From: Aureibacillus halotolerans
GTDB taxonomy: Bacteria > Bacillota > Bacilli > Bacillales > DSM-28697
Direction of reading: 5' to 3'
Assembly (NCBI RefSeq): GCF_004363045.1
Contig: NZ_SNYJ01000011.1
Span: 84,136-148,135, forward strand
DNA: 64,000 bases
Shown piece after piece: positions 10,065 through 18,934 of the stretch. Numbering within the stretch: the first letter of the stretch is position 1; every line of letters starts with the position of its first letter. Made by a program: the position numbers and the translations under genes. The notes under the pieces were generated by a model that saw nothing but the letters and a program-made list of their open reading frames with translations, was not told the origin of the DNA and ran no database searches.

Positions 10065-10727
10065 ATGACAAAAGAATACAATGAAATAGGCATTCAGCAT
10101 TTGCAAGAAGGCGACATAGAACAGGCTGCAAAGGCATTTAATCAAGCCATTGAAGCACAACCAACAGATCCAGTAGCGTATGTTAATTTTGGCAACCTAC
10201 TGCAATCCATGGGCGAAGCTGATAAGGCGATACAATTTTTTGAGCGGGCGATTGAGCTTGATCCATCAGCCGGTGCTGCCTACTATGGTCTTGGCATTTT
10301 ATACTATGATCAAGAGAGCTACCAGAAGGCTTCTCAACAGTTTCAGAAAGCAGTCGATGCGAAGCTAGAGAGCAGCGACGTCTATTTTATGCTTGGGTCA
10401 AGTCTGTTTCTTCTTGACAATCCTCGGCTTGCGCTCCCTTATTTACAACAAGCCATTGATTTGAATGAAGATGACATCGAAGCCCGCTTTCAGCTTGCGC
10501 TTGCGCTGGCAAAAACGGATGAAATCTTGTTGGCATTGCCTCACCTCGAACGTATCGTGGAAGAGGACGAGCAGCATGCTGACGCGTGGTATAACCTCGG
10601 AATCGCCTACAGTACCCAAAACGATGTAGATAAAGCAAAAAGCGCGTTACAAAAAGCGCTGGTCATCCAGCCTGACCATACGCTTGCTGTGCATGCTTTA
10701 GAAGCGGTGGATACGTTGGCCGATTGA
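10065..10727 (+). CDS. TPR-repeat protein (YrrB-like)
   Basis: 220 aa made almost entirely of about six tetratricopeptide repeats (for example AYVNFGNLLQSMGEADKAI, DAWYNLGIAYSTQNDVDKAK). It is soluble, with no signal peptide or membrane segment. TPR proteins are protein-interaction scaffolds; the partner is unknown. Between mnmA and recD2 it matches B. subtilis yrrB in place and size. Its TGA overlaps a potential TTG start of recD2, suggesting co-expression. Confidence 0.9.
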   Translation: MTKEYNEIGIQHLQEGDIEQAAKAFNQAIEAQPTDPVAYVNFGNLLQSMGEADKAIQFFERAIELDPSAGAAYYGLGILYYDQESYQKASQQFQKAVDAKLESSDVYFMLGSSLFLLDNPRLALPYLQQAIDLNEDDIEARFQLALALAKTDEILLALPHLERIVEEDEQHADAWYNLGIAYSTQNDVDKAKSALQKALVIQPDHTLAVHALEAVDTLAD

Positions 10728-10786
10728 CAGCAACTTTGCATGGACAATCACGCCAGATAGACGGTGAGAAGGGAAGTGTTCAACCT

Positions 10787-13099
10787 ATGTCTGAAACAGC
10801 AACTCCATTTGTGCAGGGCAAGCTTAAGGCGCTAATCTATCATAACGATCAATCCTTGTATTCGGTGGCGAAAATCGCTGTTGAACAAAGCACGGAAGAC
10901 CTGCCAGAAGCAACAAAGGAAGTCGTCATTACGGGACACTTCCCAAAACTGTCTGAGGATGAGTCTGTGACGTTTTATGGGCATTTTCATCAGCATCCCC
11001 GTTTTGGCTTGCAATATCAAGTGGAGCGTTACCGTAAAGAAAGTCCTACAACGGAACAAGGGCTTGTGCATTATCTGTCCAGTGATTTATTTCATGGCAT
11101 AGGTGAAAAAACGGCAGAACGGATTGTTGCCGAGCTTGGGCTGCAAGCGATTGAAAAAATCTTGAATGATGACGCTGCGTTGGATGCGGTCAAAGGCTTA
11201 AAGACCAAAAAAAAGGAAGATTTGCGAAGTGCACTGAAGGAACATCGTGGATTGGAGCTTGTATTAGGTGCGTTGGCAGACTATGGTTTTGGTCCCCAGC
11301 TGTCTATAAAAATTTATCAGGCGTATCAAGAGCGGACGATCGAGATGGTGCAGGAGTTCCCTTATCAATTGATACACGATGTGGAAGGCATTGGATTTTT
11401 AAAAGCAGATGAACTTGCAGCTAAGCTTGGGTTTACTGGAGACCATCCAAAACGAGTTGAAGCGGCATGCTTTTATGTGTTGTATGAAGCAGGTCAAAAT
11501 GACGGTCATACATATTTGCACGAGGAACAACTCCGTCAAAGAATGGCACAATTGTTAAGGCTTCGGATCGAAGATTTAACATCATATTTGTCAACTCTAC
11601 AAGCAGACAAGAAAATCATCAAAGAAGACGACAAGGTGTTTATGGCACAGCTTTATTGGGCGGAAAAGGGAGTGCGAACGCAAATTGGGCGCTTGCTCGC
11701 AACGACAGAGAGCGATCGTTTTTCGCAGGCTGCCTTCCTAAAAGCCCTTGGTACGATTGAGGAAAAGCGTGGCATCACGTACGCTGAAAGACAACGCGAG
11801 GCAGTTGAAACGGCATTGCGTGCGCAGATGATGATTTTAACGGGTGGACCAGGTACTGGGAAAACGACTGTTATTCGTGGAATCGTTGAAGTGCTTGCAA
11901 AAATGGAAGGTTTTTCACTGGATCCGTCGGATTATAAAAAAGATGATCCGTTTCCAGTGTTGTTGGTTGCTCCAACGGGTCGAGCCGCCAAACGGATGAG
12001 TGAATCGACGAGTCTTCCTGCGATGACGATTCATCGAATGCTCGGGTGGAATGGAGAAAATAAATTTTCTCGCGATGAAACGAACCCTGTGAAAGGAAAG
12101 CTATTGATTGTTGATGAATCTTCAATGCTGGATGTTTATTTGGCAAATCAACTATTAAAGGCAGTAGAGGACGGGATCAAGGTCATCTTTGTTGGCGATG
12201 AAGACCAACTTCCATCTGTTGGGCCAGGTCAGGTGCTAAAGGATTTGATTCAGGCGGACTCGTTTCCCGTCGTCCGACTCACTGATATTTATCGGCAAGC
12301 TGAATCCTCCTCCATTATACGGATGGCGCATGCTTTAAAGCGAGGGGAGCTGCCTGAAGATATTCTCGAGCCAACAAACGACCGGCGTATGTTCGAGTGC
12401 TCTCAGCATCAGCTTGCCGATGTTGTTGTAAAAGTATGTGGCAATGCGGCTAGTAAAGGCTATAGTCCACACGACATTCAAGTATTGGCACCAATGTATA
12501 AGGGCCCTGCAGGCATTGATGCGTTAAATCTTAGGTTACAGGAATGCTTTAACCCTCCAAACCCCCAAAAACGTGAAACAGCTCATAAAGGGGGCATTCT
12601 CCGCACAGGCGATAAGGTACTTCAACTCGTGAACCGACCTGAAGACCATGTGTTCAATGGGGATGTAGGCGAAGTTGTAGCGATTATGAAGGCGAACGAG
12701 ACGACGGACAAGCAAGAGCAAATTGTCGTTGACTTTGATGAACGGGAGATCGTGTATACAAAGCAAGACCTCATTCAACTTACTTTAGCGTATTGCTGCT
12801 CTGTACATAAATCCCAAGGCAGCGAATACCCAATCGTCATCATTCCTTTAGTGTATAGCTACCGCCGAATGTTACAACGGAATTTATTATATACGGCCAT
12901 TACTCGTAGTAAGGATTATCTTATTCTCTGTGGCCAGCTCGGGGCATTTAACGAAGCTGCGCGAAGAACGATGGATTTCACAAGGCAAACGAGTTTAGCT
13001 TACCGTTTTATGGATGAAGTTGATTCAAACGAGTATTTTTCATTACAAGAGGTTGATGAACCAGGAATGGAAAATGTTTCTCCTTATGATTTCCTATAA
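10787..13099 (+). CDS. recD2: RecD2 DNA helicase (RecD-like ATPase without RecBC)
   Basis: About 770 aa, an SF1B 5'-3' helicase linked to replication-fork progress and mismatch repair in B. subtilis. The N-terminal region carries helix-hairpin-helix repeats (FHGIGEKTAERIV, IEGIGF-type). The helicase core has Walker A GGPGTGKTT near residue 350, Walker B LLIVDESSML, FVGDEDQLPSVGPG, and C-terminal motifs VHKSQGSEYP and YTAITRSKDYL. ATG at 10787 lies about 12 bases after GAGAAGGGA; the frame is open from TTG at 10724, which overlaps the upstream stop, so 21 extra residues are possible. The B. subtilis neighbour yrrD is absent downstream. Confidence 0.95.
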   Translation: MSETATPFVQGKLKALIYHNDQSLYSVAKIAVEQSTEDLPEATKEVVITGHFPKLSEDESVTFYGHFHQHPRFGLQYQVERYRKESPTTEQGLVHYLSSDLFHGIGEKTAERIVAELGLQAIEKILNDDAALDAVKGLKTKKKEDLRSALKEHRGLELVLGALADYGFGPQLSIKIYQAYQERTIEMVQEFPYQLIHDVEGIGFLKADELAAKLGFTGDHPKRVEAACFYVLYEAGQNDGHTYLHEEQLRQRMAQLLRLRIEDLTSYLSTLQADKKIIKEDDKVFMAQLYWAEKGVRTQIGRLLATTESDRFSQAAFLKALGTIEEKRGITYAERQREAVETALRAQMMILTGGPGTGKTTVIRGIVEVLAKMEGFSLDPSDYKKDDPFPVLLVAPTGRAAKRMSESTSLPAMTIHRMLGWNGENKFSRDETNPVKGKLLIVDESSMLDVYLANQLLKAVEDGIKVIFVGDEDQLPSVGPGQVLKDLIQADSFPVVRLTDIYRQAESSSIIRMAHALKRGELPEDILEPTNDRRMFECSQHQLADVVVKVCGNAASKGYSPHDIQVLAPMYKGPAGIDALNLRLQECFNPPNPQKRETAHKGGILRTGDKVLQLVNRPEDHVFNGDVGEVVAIMKANETTDKQEQIVVDFDEREIVYTKQDLIQLTLAYCCSVHKSQGSEYPIVIIPLVYSYRRMLQRNLLYTAITRSKDYLILCGQLGAFNEAARRTMDFTRQTSLAYRFMDEVDSNEYFSLQEVDEPGMENVSPYDFL

Positions 13100-13109
13100 G
13101 AGGGCACAC

Positions 13110-13142
13110 TAAAAATGTTCGGAGTTCCGGGCATTTTTTCTT
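13110..13142 (+). terminator. Terminator after recD2
   Basis: AAAAATG pairs with CATTTTT around an inner CGGA/TCCG stem, followed by TTTTTTC. Confidence 0.75.
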
Positions 13143-13262
13143 TATGTACGGTGTGCTTCTCAGTATGTTCTAGACTAAACGACACCCCGTTCTCACGTAT
13201 AGCAATGCAAAAAATCGGGCATCAATGGTCGTAACAAAACCGTTGAAAGAAGGGGTTCACCC

Positions 13263-13463
13263 ATGCAATGTCCGAATTGCAGATCCAAGGATATCGGGAA
13301 AATCGGTGTCCACCAGTATTATTGCTGGGGATGTTATATCGAATTGAGCATTCATCAAAATCGCTTATCCACTCATCAAGTGGAAGAGGACGGGACACTA
13401 AGCACGTTAGACGATTTATTTACAGAAGAGCAGTTGATGTTAGACCAAAGGAGGATTCCATGA
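13263..13463 (+). CDS. Small zinc-ribbon-like protein
   Basis: 66 aa. The N-terminus has two CxxC knuckles (CPNC at residues 3-6, CWGC at about 22-25) spaced as in a rubredoxin-like zinc ribbon, then an acidic tail. GAAAGAAGGGG precedes the ATG. Its stop overlaps the next start (ATGA at 13460). B. subtilis carries yrzR between yrrD and yrrI, and this is probably the positional equivalent, but I cannot confirm homology. No function is known to me. Confidence 0.75.
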   Translation: MQCPNCRSKDIGKIGVHQYYCWGCYIELSIHQNRLSTHQVEEDGTLSTLDDLFTEEQLMLDQRRIP

Positions 13464-13615
13464 AAACAACCGTTTCCGCTGTTGCAACAGGTCTTGGGGC
13501 AGTCATGCTTTCCACCGTATTTATGAGAAGAGAAAAAAAACCGTCTTATATGTCTTGGATGAAGCCTGCCACTTACAAAAAGCTGAAGAAACGCGTCAAA
13601 CAGTTTACAAAGTAG
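13460..13615 (+). CDS. yrzQ: Small membrane-associated protein, DUF3918/YrzQ-like
   Basis: 51 aa. A Gly/Ala/Val hydrophobic N-terminal segment (VSAVATGLGAVMLSTVF) is followed by a basic, aromatic tail (MSWMKPATYKKLKKRVKQF). The start follows AAAGGAGG at 13448-13455. The layout and position upstream of the AI-2E family gene match the B. subtilis YrzQ (DUF3918) type; the symbol is a moderate-confidence assignment. It is coupled to the zinc-ribbon gene by a four-base overlap and ends at a terminator. Confidence 0.7.
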   Translation: MKTTVSAVATGLGAVMLSTVFMRREKKPSYMSWMKPATYKKLKKRVKQFTK

Positions 13616-13622
13616 CAAAAAA

Positions 13623-13660
13623 ATGACCGATTTTCACATGGTGTGGAGATCGGTTTTTTG
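13623..13660 (+). terminator. Terminator after the yrzQ-like gene
   Basis: ACCGAT pairs with ATCGGT around TTTCACATGGTGTGGAG, followed by TTTTTT. Confidence 0.85.
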
Positions 13661-13820
13661 GCAGTCGAATGTCTGTTCATAATTATTCGAATCATAAAGC
13701 AAAGTGAATGTTTATTCGCTATGTTACTGAACGTCCATCTAAACTAATCGGGAATTCATTTAAGCAAAAAGGTGTCCACAGGTTTTGAGCTTGAACATTT
13801 TATAGAAGGAGATCTCTTTT

Positions 13821-14876
13821 ATGGGAAAGCCCTTAGTATGGCTAGTATGGCTCACCAATGCATTACTGGCGGCAACAATTTTATTTCTACTGTGGCGCTT
13901 ATCGGAAGTGTGGCTGCCCTATGCCACGAAGGCAATAAAGGTGCTCGTGCCTTTCTTCATTTCGATTGCGATTACATACTTGCTCCATCCGTTGATCGAA
14001 TATTTGCTGCGTGCTGGACTCTCAAGAACGTTATCGGTAGGAAGCATTTTTCTGTTGTTTTTTGGGGCATGTGGCTATGGCATTTACCGTGGTGTCCCTT
14101 TTCTACTCATGCAGGTGCGGGCGTTTTCAGAGCAACTCCCATCTTTGGCAAACACCTATCGTGATTTGCTCTACACTTTATCCGATTATACGGAGCATTA
14201 CCCAGATGGGGTTCAGGAGAAAATTTGGGGAATGATCGCCTCCATAGAACAATGGATACAAGTTCTATTGAATGGTTTTTTGGACACAGCACAAAACAAC
14301 CTTGATGAAATGCTTTTGCTCCTTATGGTTCCTTTTATTGTGTTTTACTTGCTAAAGGATTACCCACAGGTGAAAAAAGCCGTCGTCTCTTTTGTTCCGA
14401 ATAAGTGGCATCGGGAGGGGCGAGTGTTTGCGAAAGAAGTCAACGCGTCCTTAGGTAGTTACATTCGCGGACAGCTGCTTGTTTGTGCGGCTGTCGGTGG
14501 GGCGGCTATGCTAGGGTATTGGATCATCGGGCTTCAATTTCCGATTCTACTTGGCGTGTTTGCTGGTTTAACGAATGTAATCCCTTATTTCGGACCAATC
14601 ATCGGTGCGGTTCCGGCTCTTGTTGTCGCGTTTGCTATGTCCCCAACAAAAGCTGTGTTTGCCATTTGCGTCGTCGTTGTGATTCAATTGCTTGAAAGCA
14701 ATGTATTATCCCCGCTTGTTGTCGGAAAAAGCTTGCATATGCACCCGGTCGTCGTTATCTTCGTCCTCTTGCTTGCAGGTGAATTCTTTGGATTAGTCGG
14801 CATGGTGTTGGCAATCCCGGCTGCTGCAGTCATCCGCATTATATGGCAACACGGCAGAAACGCATGGCTGAATTGA
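13821..14876 (+). CDS. yrrI: AI-2E family transporter (YrrI-like)
   Basis: 351 aa, an integral membrane protein of the UPF0118/AI-2E (TqsA, PerM) family. Two N-terminal helices, a third after residue 65, a soluble amphipathic stretch (residues about 95-150) and a block of C-terminal helices are visible. Conserved pieces include [44 protein letters not shown] and [13 protein letters not shown] [24 protein letters not shown] precedes the ATG. The members' substrates vary (AI-2 export, Na+/Li+), so the transported species is unknown. The last bases contain the -35 box of the alaS promoter. Confidence 0.92.
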   Translation: MGKPLVWLVWLTNALLAATILFLLWRLSEVWLPYATKAIKVLVPFFISIAITYLLHPLIEYLLRAGLSRTLSVGSIFLLFFGACGYGIYRGVPFLLMQVRAFSEQLPSLANTYRDLLYTLSDYTEHYPDGVQEKIWGMIASIEQWIQVLLNGFLDTAQNNLDEMLLLLMVPFIVFYLLKDYPQVKKAVVSFVPNKWHREGRVFAKEVNASLGSYIRGQLLVCAAVGGAAMLGYWIIGLQFPILLGVFAGLTNVIPYFGPIIGAVPALVVAFAMSPTKAVFAICVVVVIQLLESNVLSPLVVGKSLHMHPVVVIFVLLLAGEFFGLVGMVLAIPAAAVIRIIWQHGRNAWLN

Positions 14877-14901
14877 CAAAAGCGGTGGAATTGACTATAA
14901 T
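14873..14901 (+). promoter_or_regulatory. Consensus sigma-A promoter of alaS
   Basis: TTGACA (14873-14878), exactly 17 bases, TATAAT (14896-14901). Both boxes are perfect. The -35 box overlaps the stop region of yrrI. Predicted transcription start is about 14908, leaving a leader of about 205 nt before the alaS ATG. Confidence 0.92.
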
Positions 14902-14907
14902 ATCCGC

Positions 14908-15114
14908 AGATTGAATGCATCAAAACAACGCAGGGATTGCACCCTCGAAAGTGAAAAGAGGTCGATTTTCGATTCTCTATCACAGGTGCATAGAACGAAG
15001 GCTGCACTCTCGTTCCTTTGGAATGATGGTGTTTTTTTTATACGTAGAGCAAGTGGCAAAAAAAGCCTGCCATTCCTCTTAACACTCATGGCATTTGGAA
15101 AGGACTGTTTTGTA
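14908..15114 (+). promoter_or_regulatory. Structured alaS leader with a non-T-box attenuator
   Basis: The leader contains an outer stem TGCACC (14938-14943) / GGTGCA (14985-14990) enclosing AGAGGTCGA / TCGATTCTCT (14957-14978). Next comes GAACGA (14993-14998) / TCGTTC (15010-15015), which is incompatible with a terminator stem at 15005-15031 (CAC..CGTTCC / GGAATG..GTG) followed by eight T at 15032-15039. The layout is that of a transcription attenuator. The T-box signature (GGGTGGNACCGCG) is absent. The ligand is unknown. Confidence 0.7.
15005..15039 (+). terminator. Intrinsic terminator inside the alaS leader
   Basis: CACTCTCGTTCC pairs with GGAATGATGGTG (one mismatch, G-U pairs allowed) around TTT, then T8. 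It lies 76 bases before the alaS start, so full expression requires read-through. Confidence 0.75.
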
Positions 15115-17763
15115 ATGAAGTGGTTGTATTCTCATCAGGTCAGGCAAATGTTTCTCGATTTCTTTCAGGAAAAGGGACATGCCATCGAACCAAGTGCTTC
15201 ACTCGTGCCAAAGAATGATCCAACATTGCTCTGGATAAACTCTGGCGTCGCCACTCTTAAACCGTATTTTGATGGCCGCATCATTCCTGAGAATCCGAGG
15301 ATTGTAAACGCACAAAAATCAATACGAACGAATGATATTGAAAATGTCGGTGTAACGGCAAGGCATCATACTTTCTTTGAAATGCTCGGCAACTTTTCTA
15401 TTGGTGATTATTTCAAAAAAGAGGCCATTCATTGGGCGTGGGAATTTTTGACGAGCGAGAAGTGGATTGGGTTTGATCCAGACAAACTGTCTGTAACCAT
15501 TCACCCAGAAGATGATGAAGCCTTTGCGATTTGGAATCAGGAGATCGGGCTCCCAGAAGAGCGTATTATCCGTCTCGAAGAAAACTTTTGGGATATCGGT
15601 GAAGGCCCAAGCGGACCAAATACAGAAATCTTCTTTGATCGCGGAGACGACTACGGCTTGTTAGACGAAAACGACCCTGAAATGTTTCCAGGCGGTGAAA
15701 ATGAACGGTTTCTCGAGATTTGGAATCTTGTCTTTTCGCAATTTAATCATAATCCTGATCACACATATACCCCACTGCCTAAAAAGAACATTGATACCGG
15801 CATGGGACTAGAACGAATGGTCAGCGTCATTCAGGAAGCAAAAACAAACTATGACACTGATTTGTTCTTGCCAATCATTCGTTATACGGAAACACTAACG
15901 ACGAATCGGTATGGAGAAAGTAACGAGGTCGATACCGCATTTAAAGTCATTGCGGATCACATTCGGACCGTTGCTTTTGCTGTTTCTGATGGTGCGTTGC
16001 CTTCGAATGAAGGTCGAGGCTATGTGTTGCGAAGATTGCTTCGCCGCGCGGTTCGTTTTGCAAAAATCATTGGGCTAGAAGAGCCGTTTATGTACCGACT
16101 CGTCAATGTAGTTGCTGAAAATATGGCCGAATTCTACCCGGATGTGTTAAAAAACAACAGCTTTATCCAGCAGGTTGTAAAAACCGAGGAAGAACGTTTC
16201 CATGCGACGCTTTCAGAGGGCTTAAGCATTTTAAATGAGATGCTGAATGAATTAAAAGCGAAAGGTGAGACAACCTTAAGTGGTGCGAATGCCTTTAAGT
16301 TGTATGACACGTACGGCTTCCCTGTAGAGCTCACTGAGGAGTATGCAAGTGAAGCAGGTCTTGGTGTAGATCTTGATGAGTTTCTTAAGGAAATGAATCA
16401 ACAAAAAGATCGCGCAAGAAACGCTCGTGAGGATAAAGGGTCCATGCAAATTCAAGGCGGCGTTTTAGGAGACATCACAGTCAATTCCTCGTTTGTTGGG
16501 TATTCGGACACGTCGACGACAGCGACTGTAGCCAGCTTGATCTCACAACAAAAGATCGTCGAATCAGCGTCGGCAGGCGATGAAGTCGTCATCATCTTAG
16601 ATCAAACACCATTTTATGCAGAGAGCGGTGGGCAGGTCGCTGATACGGGCTACCTTCATCTCGCGAATGGAAGTGTGTTTATCAATGACGTACAAAAGGC
16701 ACCGAATGGCCAAAATGCACACTATGGCGTTATTGAAGCTGGAACGGTTCAATTAGGCGATGTAGTCGACGCAAAAGTTGACCGTACTACGCGATCGGCG
16801 ACGGTGAAAAATCACACAGCGACTCACTTACTTCATCAGGCGTTAAAGGATGTTTTAGGAACACATGTTAATCAAGCGGGTTCCCTCGTTTCGCCAAATC
16901 GTCTTCGCTTTGATTTCTCCCATTTCAGCGCGATTAGTGCTGATGATTTACGGGTCATCGAACAAAAAGTAAATGAACAGATTTGGGAAGCAACGGCTGT
17001 GCAAATTGAAGAAATGGATTTGGCTGCTGCCAAAGAAAAAGGCGCCATGGCTTTGTTTGGTGAAAAATACGGTGATCGTGTCCGTGTGGTTTCTGTAGAT
17101 TCCTATTCTGTGGAGCTATGTGGTGGATGTCACGTCGGCAATACGGCAGAAATCGGTCTGTTTGTGATTGAGTCAGAATCAGGCATTGGCGCTGGAACGA
17201 GAAGGATTGAGGCGCTCACTGGCAAAGCAGCATTTGAACGCTTGCAAGGAGAAGCCAACAAAGTACAGCAAATCGCAGGAACCTTGAAAGCAAGTCCTTC
17301 AACTGTAGTGGACCGAGCAACGAATCTCGTCAATGAATTACGTGGCCTTGAAAGAGAAAATGAGTCCTTAAAAGGAAAGCTTGGGGCCCGGGAAAGCGGC
17401 GATGTTCTCTCGCAAGTTAAAACAATTGAAGGCGTTCAAGTGCTTGCCGTGCAGATGAGTGACGTTGATATGAATGGACTTCGTCAACGTTTAGATCAAT
17501 TGAAGCAATCGCTTGACTCTGCAGTGATCGTTCTTGGTAGCGCATCGCAGGACAAAGTCCATATCGTCGCAGGTGTAACAAAGGACCTTCATCCGAAAGG
17601 CTTACGCGCTGGTGATATTGTTAAAGCCGTTGCTAGCATGTGCGGAGGCAGTGGTGGAGGACGACCAGATATGGCCCAAGCAGGTGGAAAAGAGCCTGAG
17701 AAACTTCCAGCAGCGATAGCTTCTGTCGAAGACTTGGTTCACGATACTTTACAGAAGGCGTGA
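15115..17763 (+). CDS. alaS: Alanyl-tRNA synthetase
   Basis: AlaRS (882 aa) charges tRNA-Ala and clears mischarged Ser/Gly. The class II core begins [20 protein letters not shown], with [11 protein letters not shown] and [15 protein letters not shown]. The editing domain carries [11 protein letters not shown] (metal-binding His) and [13 protein letters not shown]. The C-Ala part ends [12 protein letters not shown]. The frame is open far upstream (to 14911), but that stretch is the leader RNA. ATG at 15115 follows GGAAAGGA, matches the usual N-terminus and gives the family length. Confidence 0.97.
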   Translation: MKWLYSHQVRQMFLDFFQEKGHAIEPSASLVPKNDPTLLWINSGVATLKPYFDGRIIPENPRIVNAQKSIRTNDIENVGVTARHHTFFEMLGNFSIGDYFKKEAIHWAWEFLTSEKWIGFDPDKLSVTIHPEDDEAFAIWNQEIGLPEERIIRLEENFWDIGEGPSGPNTEIFFDRGDDYGLLDENDPEMFPGGENERFLEIWNLVFSQFNHNPDHTYTPLPKKNIDTGMGLERMVSVIQEAKTNYDTDLFLPIIRYTETLTTNRYGESNEVDTAFKVIADHIRTVAFAVSDGALPSNEGRGYVLRRLLRRAVRFAKIIGLEEPFMYRLVNVVAENMAEFYPDVLKNNSFIQQVVKTEEERFHATLSEGLSILNEMLNELKAKGETTLSGANAFKLYDTYGFPVELTEEYASEAGLGVDLDEFLKEMNQQKDRARNAREDKGSMQIQGGVLGDITVNSSFVGYSDTSTTATVASLISQQKIVESASAGDEVVIILDQTPFYAESGGQVADTGYLHLANGSVFINDVQKAPNGQNAHYGVIEAGTVQLGDVVDAKVDRTTRSATVKNHTATHLLHQALKDVLGTHVNQAGSLVSPNRLRFDFSHFSAISADDLRVIEQKVNEQIWEATAVQIEEMDLAAAKEKGAMALFGEKYGDRVRVVSVDSYSVELCGGCHVGNTAEIGLFVIESESGIGAGTRRIEALTGKAAFERLQGEANKVQQIAGTLKASPSTVVDRATNLVNELRGLERENESLKGKLGARESGDVLSQVKTIEGVQVLAVQMSDVDMNGLRQRLDQLKQSLDSAVIVLGSASQDKVHIVAGVTKDLHPKGLRAGDIVKAVASMCGGSGGGRPDMAQAGGKEPEKLPAAIASVEDLVHDTLQKA

Positions 17764-17808
17764 AATGTGTGAAACTGGGAAAAATGAGCATCATCATAGG
17801 AGCGTGAT

Positions 17809-18084
17809 GTGGCCATGAGTTCTGATAAAACAATGAAGTTTAATTTTCAAGATGAGCCATTGGATACTGATGTCCAAACGGTCTTGCTTTCTGTTTATGA
17901 TGCCTTACAGGAAAAAGGCTATCACCCGATCAATCAAATCGTAGGGTACCTGTTGTCAGGGGACCCTGCCTACATTCCTCGTCACAAGGATGCTCGTAAT
18001 TTGATTCGTAAGCTTGAAAGAGATGAGCTTATCGAAGTTTTAGTGAAGTATTATTTAGAGAATCAAAGGGGAGCCAACGAGTGA
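17809..18084 (+). CDS. yrzL: IreB-family regulatory protein (YrzL)
   Basis: 91 aa (89 if it begins at the ATG at 17815). The sequence [12 protein letters not shown]...[24 protein letters not shown]...[19 protein letters not shown] is the highly conserved IreB/YrzL (UPF0297) family. In enterococci IreB is phosphorylated by the PASTA kinase IreK and affects cell-wall stress tolerance; the role here is inferred. GTG at 17809 has the better spacing to AGGAG. It precedes and overlaps ruvX, its standard neighbour. Confidence 0.95.
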   Translation: MAMSSDKTMKFNFQDEPLDTDVQTVLLSVYDALQEKGYHPINQIVGYLLSGDPAYIPRHKDARNLIRKLERDELIEVLVKYYLENQRGANE

Positions 18085-18533
18085 AGCGATTGTTAGGGAT
18101 TGATGTAGGTACGAAGACGATTGGTCTTGCTGTATCTGATGAACTTGGTTGGACAGCACAGGGGGTCGAAACGATTGCATCTGGTGATGAACAGCCCAAC
18201 GTTAGCATCGAAAAGTTAAAAACGTGGATTGCTCATTATGATGCTGAAAAAATCGTTTGTGGCTGGCCAAAAAACATGAATGGGACAATTGGTCCTAGGG
18301 CACAGTCGATAGAGGCTTTTTCCAAACGTATTGAACAAAAAGTGGGCATTCCTGTTGTGCTATGGGATGAGCGACTTACAACAGTATCAGCAGAAAAAAT
18401 GCTGATATCTGCTGATGTTCGACGTAATAAAAGAAAGCTAGTGATTGATAAAATGGCAGCTGTCCTGATCCTCCAATCTTATTTGGATGCTAAGGGTAGC
18501 TCTGCTGTAAGTGGAGGTGTTTTGGATGAGTGA
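18081..18533 (+). CDS. ruvX: Putative pre-16S rRNA nuclease / Holliday junction resolvase YqgF (RuvX)
   Basis: 150 aa with an RNase H-like fold. [15 protein letters not shown] at the N-terminus supplies the first catalytic Asp; [16 protein letters not shown] and [14 protein letters not shown] are the other conserved blocks, and the final Asp is in [16 protein letters not shown]. The family (B. subtilis YrrK) processes the 16S rRNA 5' end. It starts with GTG overlapping yrzL by four bases, and the yrzB start lies inside its end. Confidence 0.96.
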   Translation: MKRLLGIDVGTKTIGLAVSDELGWTAQGVETIASGDEQPNVSIEKLKTWIAHYDAEKIVCGWPKNMNGTIGPRAQSIEAFSKRIEQKVGIPVVLWDERLTTVSAEKMLISADVRRNKRKLVIDKMAAVLILQSYLDAKGSSAVSGGVLDE

Positions 18534-18813
18534 AGAACAAGAACGTATTATCATCCCAGATGAAAACGGTGAGGAGCATTTGTTCGATGTCGTTTTCAGC
18601 TTTGATGTGGATGCAACTGAAACCTCTTATATTGTCGTTACACCTTCCGAGCAAGGCGAGGACGACGAAGGAGATGTAGAGGTGTTTGCCTTCCGTTATG
18701 AAGAAAACGGTGATGATCCCGAAGACTTTGCCTTATTCCCAATCGAGACGGATGAAGAGTGGGAAATGGTTGAGGAAATGATCAACACGTATACAAACGA
18801 ACAAGACCTTTAA
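18526..18813 (+). CDS. yrzB: DUF1292 protein (YrzB)
   Basis: 95 aa, strongly acidic. [19 protein letters not shown] and the run of Glu/Asp with EVFAFRYEE and [18 protein letters not shown] are typical of the UPF0473/DUF1292 family, of unknown function. The ATG at 18526 follows GGAGGTG; five extra upstream codons are not supported. The yrzL-ruvX-yrzB triplet is widely conserved in Firmicutes. A strong terminator follows. Confidence 0.93.
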   Translation: MSEEQERIIIPDENGEEHLFDVVFSFDVDATETSYIVVTPSEQGEDDEGDVEVFAFRYEENGDDPEDFALFPIETDEEWEMVEEMINTYTNEQDL

Positions 18814-18823
18814 ACGAAGGAGA

Positions 18824-18870
18824 AAAAAGCATCAGGCGATCATGTCTAGACGCTTGAATGCTTTTTCTTC
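18824..18870 (+). terminator. Terminator after yrzB
   Basis: AAAAAAGCAT.AGGCG pairs with CGCTTGAATGCTTTTT, ending in a T-run. Confidence 0.85.
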
Positions 18871-18934
18871 TGATTAAAAATGAAAGCTTCCTAAAGCGCT
18901 CATTGGAGCATGCAGATGGAAGGAGGCAACGCCT

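Noticed and set aside
13268..13615. 115-aa protein covering the two small genes in one frame
   Set aside because: Its first half reads the zinc-ribbon gene out of frame; the real gene is the 51-codon tail with its own AAAGGAGG site at 13448.
14911..15114. A 68-residue N-terminal extension of AlaRS
   Set aside because: The stretch is leader RNA with promoter-proximal hairpins and a terminator; AlaRS homologues begin at the residue encoded by ATG 15115, which has a ribosome site.
14908..15114. T-box riboswitch before alaS
   Set aside because: No GGGTGGNACCGCG antiterminator core or stem I motifs are visible, unlike the clear T-box at position 9.
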